From Hirundichthys speculiger (lineage: Eukaryota > Chordata > Actinopteri > Beloniformes > Exocoetidae): 64,000 bases of DNA. Both the position numbers and the translations under genes were made by a program. The DNA is taken from assembly GCA_018398805.1 (NCBI GenBank), contig JAGFBZ010002337.1, positions 62,001 through 126,000 of the forward strand. Direction: 5' to 3'. Below, one piece after another: positions 37,870 to 49,029 of this stretch. The notes under the pieces were generated by a model. It searched no databases. It was not told where the DNA came from and saw nothing but the letters and a program-made list of their open reading frames with translations. How positions within the stretch are numbered: the first letter of the stretch is position 1; each line of letters opens with the position of its first letter.

Positions 37870-40090
37870 TTATCCTTGAATGAAGGAACTGATGCATGAG
37901 CGTGGCTACTCAAACGTAAAAACAGTCCTTTGGGCCTCACCTGTCCTCATCAGAACTTTCCAGTCGAAAAATAGATATTTTCAATAGCCGTGTTTGTTAC
38001 TTAAGACCTAGTGAGTAACAGACGTGTAATTCACTCCATCAGCTTGTTGGACCCTTCAGTGGAGTCCGATGTGGGACAGACTGGTTCTGACCTGTGATTC
38101 TTGGACACAAACATTTAGAGAGGCCCCACCCCTGGTGGACTCATCTTTATGTTTATGACTTGTTTCCGTTCTAAGGTTTATGAGCTTTGTTTACTCTGTT
38201 AGTCTGAGTGGAGGCAGAAAACATGGAGGAAACAGAGGGGGAGGAAGAAATGTCACCCCCCCAGAACCACCTCGGTTATGTGGTGTGACTCTCAGACCAA
38301 GAATCCCCCTCAGTTTTTCCACTGAAGAAGGCAGACTCTTACATAAGGTGATGATCATGAGGTAACTCAGCCTTATAACTCTGCTGAAATATCAGGAAAT
38401 GTTTTTTCCAATTTTTATTTTTTTTATTTTAATGTGACCAATTGCTTAACACAGCGCTCATTTGTTCCTTTGTGTTTTTAAGCTGTGTCACTGTGGCCAC
38501 GTCTCACAGCAGAAGCTCTAAGGGAGGCAATATGATTTCAGTTTTTTGATTTACTTTTCAGTTCCTCCTACTCTGTTGGCAGAACACACTCACATGTCAT
38601 CTGGATATATCTCTGGACTAAAATTCCACTGGAACATAACCGGCCCTTTGTTTTCTTGCATATCTCTACATCTCGCCACTTCCCCTGTTAATTAATTGTC
38701 TCTAGGTCATTTCCAGTGATGTCAGAAAGAGTGCAGTGATCAGAACTTCCCCAGATTAGCCTTTATTCTTATATAACCCTGCACTGTATAGAATTTAAAC
38801 ATTTCCCAACAATGATAGTCTCAGTTCAATATGATATAATATAATATACTGCAGCAATACCCACCCAAGACTAAATATAAAACATGATGTGCTATGACAC
38901 ATCCTCTGTTGTTGCAAAGACAGATCATATTCTCTGTTTAATGACCATGTAGGAGTCGTTATATTTAACTCATTTCCCCCGCCACACATTGATACAGAAA
39001 TATTCAATTTGAGCTCTGTGTTGTGCCATATATGGAATATCTTTGTAACAAAGCCATGAGTACCTGACTCAGATACACTTATGTCCTTTTTAGATAAAAG
39101 CTGACACAATTTCTTGAGGCATCATTGGAATTTCTGTGACATATTACTGTATAAATACTGCACGGGTCCGGCATAGAAATAGGTTTCAATCAGGCCTTTT
39201 AAGGAATGTCCTTAGACAGTTTTTGGGGGTGTACCTCATAACGAGGTACAGCTATCCACTTCTGAGGTACAGCAAATGTAAAATTAATTGCCTTTGAGTT
39301 GCTATTGACTTCAGACAGCCAAACATCTGGTTTCAAGGTCCGTTGTTTCCCCCTTTAAAACTGATTGTGTGAAAAAGGGAAAGGGATTCTAAAGTAATAT
39401 AGTCCTTTTAAATTTCAGGTAACGTTTACAAGACCAGAAGATTATTGATGAGGCACATGAACAGATCATGTCATGTCCAGAACCATGTTGGGAGCCCATC
39501 CCAAGCAAACACGGTTTTTTTATTGAATGTGCCACGTCACGGTAGCATTTAAAGACATGTTTGTCAGCAGGTTTCACCCTCCAGTGAACATGAATACTCA
39601 CGGGAATTCAGCTGCTCGTAGACATATTTTAGTGTGAAAGAAAGAAGGTGACTGATGAATCAATGGAGGGTCATTGACTGCCTTACAGCTAAAATATGTC
39701 ATATGGTGCTTCAAAGAAATCGTTCAGTACTTTAGGTTAACTTGTACCATCCCTCACAATGCATCTGAGAGAGCTTACTTTCTTTCTGCTCCTCTCCTGC
39801 TTTGGTGTTTGAGCTTCTGATGGTATTTTCCTTCACCTTCAACTGTCATTTTTACAGTCAAGTCTGCATTTACTGAAAATGAAAAGGAATTTATTGAAAA
39901 CCTGAAATTGTAACTAGAGCAACAACAAAATCAGATATGATCTTTGCCCACACCTGTGAGCTTTTCCTGTGCAAGAGTTTTGAACCATTTTGAGGCTACT
40001 GAAAATGAAAGTGCAGTGAACATGTGATTTCTGGTAATTTATGTGGATAAACATGGAGAAAGTATAATTGAACCAATACACACTTTCAGA
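37870..40090. other. Intergenic, nothing recognised
   Basis: Unique-looking sequence with no exon or bounded element seen; rgs1 was specifically looked for here and in 35.2-42.4 kb without success. Confidence 0.45.
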
Positions 40091-40094
40091 AATA

Positions 40095-40462
40095 CAGTCA
40101 TGGAAAAAAAATGATTAGACCACCCTTGTTTTCTTCAGTTTCTTGTTCATTTTAATGCCTGGTACAACTAAAGGTACATTTGTTTGGACAAACATAACGA
40201 TAACCACAAAGATTGCTCATAAGAGTTTTATTTAAGAGCTGATATCTTACCATTTTCCATGGTTTTCTTGATTATAACCTAAATCACTTAAGTTTTTACA
40301 TCAATAGCTATGGCGTTGTACTGCCAAAAACACTGCTTTTATGCATTCAGTGTTTTCTTTTCTGTCTGTTTTAGTCACATGATGACGTTTAGTGGTACCA
40401 GGTATTAAAATGAACAAGAAACTGAAGAAAAAATGGTGGTCTAATCATTTTTTCCATGACTG
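40095..40462 (-). mobile_element. 366-bp TA-MITE, copy E, inverted
   Basis: The same element in opposite orientation to the other copies, flanked by TA, 368 bases. Confidence 0.93.
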
Positions 40463-41581
40463 TATATTTTCTTTTTTATTATTTCTGCATCAGTGCATGT
40501 TAGTAACGCTGGGAAATATATATGAGCAGTCACAAGCTTGATGTAATAACATGTTCAATCTAGAAAGCCGTGTCTGGTATGTACGTATAACTCCTGAGAT
40601 GATGTCTCTGTCACTGAACTTGTGCGTCTGATGGAAAAGGTTTTGTGCAAGAACACAGATGTTGATGATTTGCACTGGTGACATTAAGTGTTATCACATT
40701 TTCTTTATCAGTTGCAACACTCATCTGCGAATTTCCTCCATCGACTGCTCTCGCTTTTGCAACCACAGCTTTGTCAGGTTTCTGATACGTTTAAGCTTTC
40801 AATGCAATATCCTGAAGTTTTGCTGGGATGCTTAAGAAACGGCTGTATATTAAACCTCTGGCTTGTCAGTTTGAAGTATTATTTATTTTTTTGTACCCAG
40901 CAAAGTTAACCGTCCACCCACAATGAGGTGAGAGCAACCAAAGTCATTTCAGCAAGAGGAAGTTGTGGGGATGTGTCTGCACAGCACAGCCTCTGCCAAA
41001 CACAAGAAGCACCTTTTTAAAACAAAACCCCCATACTTTCAAAACCACGAACAAAATGTTCATCTAACGCCCGGCCAGCTGAAAGAGAAACCGTGCCACG
41101 CTTACTTACACTTACAAAACATAAACAAAATAAAGCAGCTAACCAATATGACATGGGTGAAGAATATTAAGTTAAGTTAAAACTTCTCAAATGAATGTAA
41201 TCTAAGAGAGTTTACCCTCCTTGTCGTGCTTGGACATTGTGTAGAAAAGTACTGGTGAGCCTGTTGTGCTCTTTGGATATTTGCATGTTTTTTTGCATAG
41301 ACTATAACATCAGCCTGGAAAATGCATCATGTCCTGACGAGAAATGTCACACAACCAAAGCTGAGCCAGAACAGCAGACGATACTTTCCCAAAGTGCTGC
41401 TACTCTGTGCGTCTGCATGACTTTGAAATGAAATCTACATCATTTATACACCTCAATCTAAGCTGGAGGGGGAGTTAATCTCAGATTGAAAGCTGGACTT
41501 TGAATCGTTTCTTATACTGTTTGATGAGTGACCCAGCTTCTCCTTCACCCACCATCCTGCGTTTGCCATCACAGACCAGAT

Positions 41582-41796
41582 CAGAGGTCTCCAGTCTCGG
41601 TCCTGGAGGGCCGCTGTCCTGCAGGTTTCCTTCCTTTAACACACCTGATCCTAATTAATGGCCGTCATCATCTTGTCATCGAGGTCAGCACATGTCTGTT
41701 AATGACACAGCCACTTGTATCAGGGTGTAAAGAAGGAGGGAATCATCTAGAACCTGCAGGACAGCGGCCCTCGAGGACCGTGATTGGAGACCCCTG
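41582..41796. mobile_element. hAT MITE with long inverted repeats
   Basis: The ends CAGAGGTCTCCAGTCTCGGT and its counterpart (right complement CAGGGGTCTCCAATCACGGT) continue through GGGCCGCTGTCCTGCAGG. Target duplication GACCAGAT / GACTAGAT (41574-41581, 41797-41804), 8 bases with one mismatch. 215 bases, no coding. Confidence 0.88.
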
Positions 41797-41804
41797 GACT
41801 AGAT

Positions 41805-42494
41805 TGACACCAAACAGAAATGATTTATGCAGTTTTTCTCAACAGCAGGATCAGAAACACAATCAGCTTCTAACTGCAGCTGAGATGCTGCAGAAACACA
41901 AACCCAAATGAAGGTTTTTGTTTTTTGTTTTTTGGTCAGGACTCTATTGCCACCTGGTGTTTCAGTGACCAATGACCATTTTCAAATTCACTTGCATCTC
42001 CTAAGAGGATTTGCATTATAGTCAAAGGAAAAAAAAAAAAAAAAACACCTAAAAGAAAGCACCAGTGCCACCTGGCTGGATGCATTTAGCTCTTAGGATA
42101 TTTTAAAATTGAAGTGCAAACATTCAAGAAGATTCTTGACAGAGCAAAAAGCTGAGAGAATGTAATATTTATTTGCATATTAAAATTGAAATTTGCAGTA
42201 CATATTAGCAGATCTATTTGCATAATCAAATAAAGTGTTGATAATACTTTACAATGTTTTTAGCCCGATGATTTAGACAAGATGAAATACACAATCATAG
42301 ATTATATTTAGGACTTAGTTTACTGTCTACTGAATCACACAGGATGGAAACAAAAAACCCCCCAAAACAAGCTACATCTATGAATATGATATGGACTGTA
42401 TGATATATAAACCTGTCAACCAAACCAAATCAGAGCACTACAGCAAATCAGAGCGGAACAAACAGATTTCCTGAGCCCGTCGGGTTCAACACAG
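41805..42494. other. 3' flank of rgs21-like gene
   Basis: AT-rich. A minus-strand AATAAA near 42168-42173 is a candidate polyadenylation signal. Poly-A at 42030-42045. No other feature seen. Confidence 0.4.
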
Positions 42495-43204
42495 TCACCT
42501 TGAGTCGGTTCGCCTCAGGAGTCCCTGATAGATGTCTGATTTTAGGAAGCGCGGGTAGCAATCCCTGGCCATCAGGCTGTAGATGAGCTTCTGCGCCGCG
42601 TCGAAGGAATTCAGAGTGGGCTGAGAGATGTTCTTTGTGATGTTTTCTCTGGTACTGCAGTCTATGTTGATCTGGGAACAAAGCAGGAAGGCCCAAGGCA
42701 GCATGACAGCAGCTCTTTTCATCATCATTCACCTTCTGAAGGGAAACAACTTGAGCAGACGAGTTCATTTCATCCTAAAGCAGCTTCTACATCAGAATAG
42801 GGCTGCTTGGAATTTTTGAATCCTGTTTTAATGACCAACAGTTTTTTAATTTTTACCTGTCTGGGTGCTTCTGTTTGGACGAACTCGGAGTAGATCCTGT
42901 TGGCAGAGGAGATCATCTCTGGGACCGTCTTGATCTTTTTTGTACTCCTCGCAGGCGAGCCAAAACAGTATGTTTTCCTCGCTGTACTCGGACTTCAGGA
43001 ACTCCCGGAACGCTACCTGTCCAGCTGCGTTGGTCACGGGTCACAGTCAGGAAGTGAGCAAAAATCAGATTCACACGTTCAGACAGGACTCTCACCTTTA
43101 CAGCTGAGGACTTTATCCACAGATTCACTCCAGGTCTCAATGTCCTCCAGCGGATCCTTGGGAAAGCAACACAAACTACCCTTGAAAAGAACAGCAAGAT
43201 CCAT
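42495..43204 (-). CDS. rgs21: rgs21-like regulator of G-protein signalling, one frameshift
   Basis: Short R4 RGS protein, nearly all RGS box. Exons (minus): 43204-43096, 43024-42857 and 42671-42495. It starts [20 protein letters not shown], then [12 protein letters not shown], then [20 protein letters not shown]. The CCF near the start, WSE, AQKLIY and the absence of an N-terminal extension match RGS21, as does position between rgs18 and rgs13. The middle exon has 168 nt where rgs2, rgs13 and rgs18 all have 167. The extra base is in a run of six T on the plus strand (42936-42941), right after EEYKK. With one base less the frame continues as family-typical sequence ([18 protein letters not shown]) into the last exon, giving 150 aa (human 152). 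As written, the frame leaves the family and would run on to about 42448. Real lesion or assembly error. Confidence 0.85.
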
Positions 43205-44767
43205 CACTAGCACAGTTGTTGCTGAAGCTCAAACAGGGGTTCAACATAGCTTCTGAAGTAGCCTGTAAATATCCAGTTTAATGCATTAAAGTCTCTCTTC
43301 CACCTTAGAAATAAGTACAGCGCAAAGTGTGACTTACAGTGAGTGAAAAACTCCTTGCTGTTTTCCACATGGCTGCTGCAAGTTCTTGCCTGCTGAAAAT
43401 CGTAAAGGCCCAACAATCAAACCTGCACAAACTCACTTTATCGCCATTTTCTCGTCCTCTACAACGGGAGACAAATGTGAGGTCCTGCCGGGCCGAAGGT
43501 GGGGTTGCGATTGTTTGGAAATGATGGAGCCAAGTGACTGAACGAATCTAAATGACTCTCCTCCACCCAACGTGAATGGAAGATATGGAAATGCGCATGC
43601 AAAGTGTTATTGTTGGGAGAGCCGGGGCATCCTAGCATATCTGTCACACCTCAGAGAGGAGAGAGAGCTCGGCTGTGATTTGAGCCGACCTCACCTGTCG
43701 GCCGCAGCCGTGGTCATCATTAATGTCGACGTGCGCATGCACGTCAGTGAGGAATAAACAAATGATTTGATGAGAAAGATTCCAACCTCAAGAGTTTCTG
43801 AGGATTAAATACTTCATCTGTTCACACCTGCGTCCGCCTTTTGTTTTCTGATATATTTAAGCACGTAGGTGTTGTGGTGGACTCTATTTGTGAGGGTGAG
43901 AACAGGATTTAATTACAGCAATGACCAGATGACCAGTGATCAGGAAGCTCTGGGAAAAGATCCTGACCATAACCAAATAGATGTAAACAAACTGACTATT
44001 AAGAAAAAGGACTCGCCATCCCACGATTTGCATCCCAAGAGGGTCTCTCAAGTGACAAAGGCCTTAATAAGCGCTGGTTTATTGATATGCCTCAAGTAAT
44101 GCCTCAAAGGTATATAAGGCCGTCGGGACTGAGACACATTTATCTATGATATTTATACAATAATGATTATTATTTCAGGTGTGTCAGTGTTCTGCAGGTA
44201 GAACTAGCTTACGTCTAAAGCTGACACAGTCCAGAGAACTAATGAAGTGTCTATGTCACATCGATGCACAGTTCCCTTCTCATTGTCTGTTACTTGGAGC
44301 CAGTTTTCCGGAGTGTGTTCCCCTTTTTGGAATCGCTAATACTTTCTTTGTGCTGCCCGCTTCTGCAGTGAATAATGTGGAATTAGGTTGGGATGAGGAC
44401 GGGGAAGCGGGATGACGCTGCTCTGGTCTCAGTCTGTGATGTTACAGATGTGGAACGGCATATTTTCAGGGACGGGCTGTGTTATGGCGAGACACCAAAA
44501 TACACACAACTTACTTGACATATTCACTGTTTTTTGGGGTATTTTTTTCACACCTCAAAGATTCTGAATGAGGCCTGGACTCTGGTGGCCAGTCTGTGTG
44601 TATAAAAACTGATGCCTCATCCTCCCTGAGTCACTCTTTCACAATGTGAGGCTGATGAATATGACATTTCTGAACTTAAACCTGACCATGTTGAACAACC
44701 CCCGGTCACAGCAGCACGGCCCCCACATCTTTGTACTGTAAGTATTCGCCTCGGTGAATTCACTGCT
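43205..44767. other. Upstream region of rgs21-like gene
   Basis: No TATA or exon identified with confidence. Short frames on both strands here overlap and are not supported. Confidence 0.4.
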
Positions 44768-45202
44768 CTTCCTCGTAGTGCTGGGCGGTATGACCAAAAA
44801 TTTATATCACGGTATTTTTCAAAATTATATCGGTTTCACGGTATATCACGGTATTTTTTTTTTGAAGGCACAACTGGGTGTTAACCACTTTTTCTAATCA
44901 TTTAGAGGAATTGCTGCAGTAAATTGGCTTAGAATGACCTATTTTACTGTCAGAAGGAGTGTATATTGTAGAAAAACATTCATATCTACATAGTATTAAT
45001 ACAGGTTTGCATGGCCTCACAAAATGATGCTATTTACAAAGAGGTGGCACTTGTGATTCTAATTAAGTGAAGGAATCAGAATGCATGATAGTTGCAGTTA
45101 AAATACAGAATACTTTTATTTTTTTAATTTTGCAAACAACTTGAAAAAACATATTTTGTAAAAAATCAACATTAACTAAACAATGTAAACAACGTTCTAA
45201 AA

Positions 45203-45253
45203 TTGTAGCCGCGGGAGGCAACTCCAGCCTGGTGTAGCCTCCCGCGGCTACAA
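45203..45253. other. Perfect 17-bp inverted repeat inside the hAT element
   Basis: TTGTAGCCGCGGGAGGC (45203-45219) and its exact complement (45237-45253) with a 17-base loop. It interrupts the BED-finger frame right after the second Cys pair, where the finger's His residues should follow. Confidence 0.8.
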
Positions 45254-45473
45254 CTTTAGCTCGGCAACATTTGCAGATTATTGTAGTTTGTTGGACGTCG
45301 TCTTTTTTAAATCCAAAGAACTTCCACACGACAGACACGGCTCCTGGTTTAGGAAGAAGTTCCTCAGTCTCATGTTGCCGTTCTGGAGCTTCCACTTCGG
45401 GACTTTCGCTGTTTGCAGCCATCACCGTTGTTGTGCTTCCAGTGCAACTGCAAAACAGTCCCCTGTCAAACAA
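45240..45473 (-). pseudogene. hAT transposase N terminus (BED finger), truncated
   Basis: Minus-strand reading includes SVVWKFFGFKKDDVQQTTII then CKCCRAKVVAAGGY, the beginning of a BED-type zinc finger (W-x-x-F...C-x-x-C). The NTSNL-H-x-x-H part is missing, replaced by hairpin sequence. No DDE/RNase H-like domain follows within the 850-base element. Confidence 0.7.
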
Positions 45474-45633
45474 TGTTCTGCGGCACTTACGTTCCGCCGC
45501 GCGGCGTTCCCAACGTCGTGTACGCTACAGTACATACTCACCGGTATTACGGTACATGAAAAATTCATATCATAAGAAAAATAAACACCGGTATTCAGTA
45601 TGAACCGGTATACCGCCCAGCACTACTTCCTTG

Positions 45634-47610
45634 CCCGATGCGCCCATTTCCATTTTCTTTTTTCCTGAAGGCTACACAGCTTGATAGAAGAGCTTGACTC
45701 AAATATTTAAAGCAGCACAAAGGAGGTTTTTTTCATGTTAAAATATCAATTCAATATTCTTTTAAGAGGAATATTTGATAACTTTTAGGAGGCGTTGTCC
45801 CCCAAAGGGGGCTAAAGTAAAAAACAAGCTAAAGTTTGGACTCCTGGTTATCTCGTGCAGTTGTTGTAGCAGTGCTCATTCAGCTGAGCGCGGCTTTATG
45901 GAATAATTTCACAACAGTGACAACAGCTCACAGACAGGTGTGTCAGTGTAAGCGGCTAAGAGGCTTACGAAAGGTGGGATGGAGGAGAAAACAAGATACT
46001 GACCAAGCAACAGCTGAACCTTGGACAGTGTTGTAAAGGCTGCTAAACCTCAACCATGTCCATCAATATCCTTCCAGCTTTTATAAATGTGTTGTTTTGT
46101 TTGCTTGAGGCCAACCAGTTATTTGACCCTTCTGAGAAAACGTAACCTCTTTTTTTCAAGACCTCAGAACGTGTCTTCCAACATGGTTGTTTAGGGAACA
46201 GGATGCTTAGGGTTAAAAAAAACTTGCTGAAGGTAAAACACCATATTAATACAGAAAAAAAAACAATAAAAAGAAGAAGAAAATTCAAAATTTGAGGCAT
46301 TCAGTCATGACCAAAGTTGTAAATGAATCAACACGGTTGTGTATAATGGAAACACTGGTTCCTCTGTGCAGAGGAGCAAAATAATTGACAGAGGAGCAGT
46401 TGGAACAAAAGGAGTTTATCAGCCCACGTATCCAGTGTCATTTAACTACAGGACAGCAGTAATCACGCTGTGTCCATCACATACTTTTCATTTTTTTCAC
46501 TTGTTTCATTTGGTATGAACTTTCTTTGAAGACACCACTGAAAAGCCTGTTTGTTATTTCTTCTAATGTCTCTAAAAGCATTTCAAGGTTCACTGACTGT
46601 CCATTACAGTAACGAGTGTGACACGCTGCTTTGCTACAGACTATAAAGGAGACTCTTCTCTGCTCATTTGGTTCTTGTGGGCACGTACAGGGTTAAACAT
46701 ACATACATGTATGTTCGGTGCATTATTGCCTTTTCTGACCTCCTCTCTGACCACTGTTGGGGCCTAAAATAAGTCAGCGAAGTACAATGACAACAGGAGG
46801 TGGAAAACACCCAGGCTATCCCAATTTGCATATGTGTAGAAGCAGCAGGTCGAGGAATTTGTTTTTCAAAAAAGGGCACAGCCATGAATCGTATGAGGAC
46901 ACAAGTCAGGCGAGCAGGTGCTGCAGATTATCCAGGATGTTTCATATCAGGAGTTATTCGTGCACACTTGAACGGTCCCGGATAATTCCTTCCAAGGACA
47001 GAGGTGAACACACAAGCTGAAAAGGCTCTTTCTGTAAAAACAAAACAGAACAGAACAGATTTGTTTTTTATTAAACCAGTTGTGCTTGCAGTTATTTCTC
47101 CACACACAGGGTGGCACTATAGTCCTCTCGAGGCCCCTTACTTCTTCTTTTAAGACTATTTTACTCTAATTACACCAGCTCTGACTTGGTCTTCTCACTC
47201 TTTGTTGTCAGTCCCACTTTCTTTGTTCATTTGAACTTGAATGGGCTTTTGATTCTCCTGCAGTTGATCAAGTCGGGAGGCTGCAGGATGGAGATGGAGG
47301 ATTGGTTTGAGGCTGCAGATGAAAAACTAAGTAGATTAGATTACAGACCCCAGAAAGTAATTCAGTAAGAATGCATTTGCTTTACCCAGTAATGTCTGAT
47401 CTCTTTCTCTATCAGTTTGTGTATCTTATATTGTATATTTGCCATTGAAAACACCAGGATGCAACAGTGACAGTCTGTGGCATACAGTAGGAAATTTAGA
47501 TTGTTAATATTACTATTTTTATTTGGCCTCAGAGTCCATTTCAGCGATATTGAGTCTTTACTCGACAGAAAGTGCTCTTTTTTGAACATTGAGCCACTCT
47601 CCAGACTGGC
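45634..47610. other. Intergenic, nothing recognised
   Basis: Short overlapping frames on both strands near 46660-47020, without splice signals or domain text; no bounded element seen. Confidence 0.4.
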
Positions 47611-47619
47611 ATCAAGCCT

Positions 47620-48072
47620 CTAAATACATTTCCAATACCTGAGTGATGGTTTACTGGTTAAAAGGGAAGATACAAACTCTCCCCTTGAGCCTTTCAAATT
47701 GAACGTGGTCTCCAGTTTATAGTTGCTCTGAAATTTATTTCTGTCTGTCAATATCGTTGCAGACCACCCGCTTGAAGTGCAAACTGATTTTTTTGGGGAG
47801 GAAACACAACTCAATATCTGGGCCTGGGCGTCGGCGAATCTCTTGTTAAATTTGTCTCCCGTAGGGTCAGATGAAATAGCTTCTGTGATGTGTTGGACGT
47901 GTGTGAAAGTTTGCAGGCGCTTGAGCTCTGGGACGTAAAACTCCCGACCGTCTTTGGCACAGATCAAGGTTTTCTTTCTCATTTGTTTGAGAAAATCTGT
48001 TGAAAACGGGAATTCAAAAAGCATCGTGTAGTTTAAAACTCTCACCTGCAGGCAGAATGTTAGCTCACTCAT
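47620..48072 (-). CDS. Unrecognised 150-codon open frame
   Basis: The reading has ordinary soluble-protein composition (e.g. KDGREFYVPELKRLQTFTHV, then DPTGDKFNKRFADAQAQIL). It is longer than chance expectation for this AT-rich DNA. An internal acceptor-like CCTGCAG at about 48043-48049 could make it an internal exon starting at VRVLNY. I recognise no family; no start context or partner exon is evident. It could be an exon of an unknown gene, a pseudogene or chance. Confidence 0.2.
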   Translation of the reverse strand: MSELTFCLQVRVLNYTMLFEFPFSTDFLKQMRKKTLICAKDGREFYVPELKRLQTFTHVQHITEAISSDPTGDKFNKRFADAQAQILSCVSSPKKSVCTSSGWSATILTDRNKFQSNYKLETTFNLKGSRGEFVSSLLTSKPSLRYWKCI

Positions 48073-48079
48073 TTATTTC

Positions 48080-48994
48080 ACTTTAGAGGTCCCACAGTAC
48101 AACTGTAGTGGGAGGATGGACCAAGTTACAAATGCATGAATTATAAAAACACAGAACAGTATTTTGAGCTTAATTTTCCTTACATTTATATTTCTGACCA
48201 GTCCCGTGGACATCATGCAATCCTTTCATAAATTAACGATGACAAGCTCCTCTCAAATGCATTTATTCATCTCTCAAAAAAATGAAAAAAAAAAAAAAAA
48301 AACAATTGGTCAGCAGGTTCTTTAATATATACATTTTCAGTTTTACACGTCCACTTGGGTGAACAGGATATTCTACAAGTTTTTATCTGCCATAAAATCC
48401 TTTGAAATCGCTGTTCTGTTAAATGCAGTACATTAAATTGATATGTATTGACTCCCTGATGTCCAACTAAAGGATTCAAAGTCCTGCATATGCAAGAAAA
48501 TGGCTTTTGATCTGCCGCAGTGACCTTTATGCATTTAAGGGTTAAATAAATGAAATGAGCCAGCTAAGCTAAAGTGATTGAGTTATGTTGGGGCGTATTT
48601 GGTCAGCCAGCTGAGGTCGTACCTTTGTTGACAGACTGTTGCAGTAAATTCAAACCTAGCCATCCCTCCCCTGATCATTTGTGTTAGAAGACAGTGTGAA
48701 GCGCGCCAGATGAATAATTAATGCAAACTGTAGGATATTCCACATAGGTTTTGGGAGGCTGACACAAACTTGGCCAAGGAAGGACTTTATCGTTTTGAAG
48801 GCTACTGAAACTCTGACATTTGTGCTAATGAGCTAAACCAGCATCAGGTGTTTATGCACCTTTAAGCACGCAGATGAATTTCTGCAAACATCCTCAGGAA
48901 TTATTCAGTGGCAGTTAATACTATTTCTGGTTGGAGGTAAGTACAGCCTGTACATACACATAAAGTGATACACATAATGCTGTGTTGCAGTGTG

Positions 48995-49029
<35 letters not shown>

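Larger units (their letters stand above)
44776..45625 (-). mobile_element. hAT element with BED-finger coding relic
   Basis: The ends TAGTGCTGGGCGGTATGACC and GGTATACCGCCCAGCACTA are inverted repeats with 8-base target duplication CTTCCTCG / CTTCCTTG (44768-44775, 45626-45633; one mismatch). AT-rich 'ATATCACGGTAT' words repeat near the ends. The minus strand holds a BED-type zinc finger start; no catalytic domain. Confidence 0.88.

Noticed and set aside
35240..42490. rgs1 gene between rgs13-like and rgs21-like
   Set aside because: No exon with SEFSEEN-like or DSYPRF-like text was found on either strand.
42448..42768. 106-codon minus frame over the last rgs21 exon
   Set aside because: Alternate frame; it is what a ribosome would read after the extra base in the previous exon, not an independent gene.
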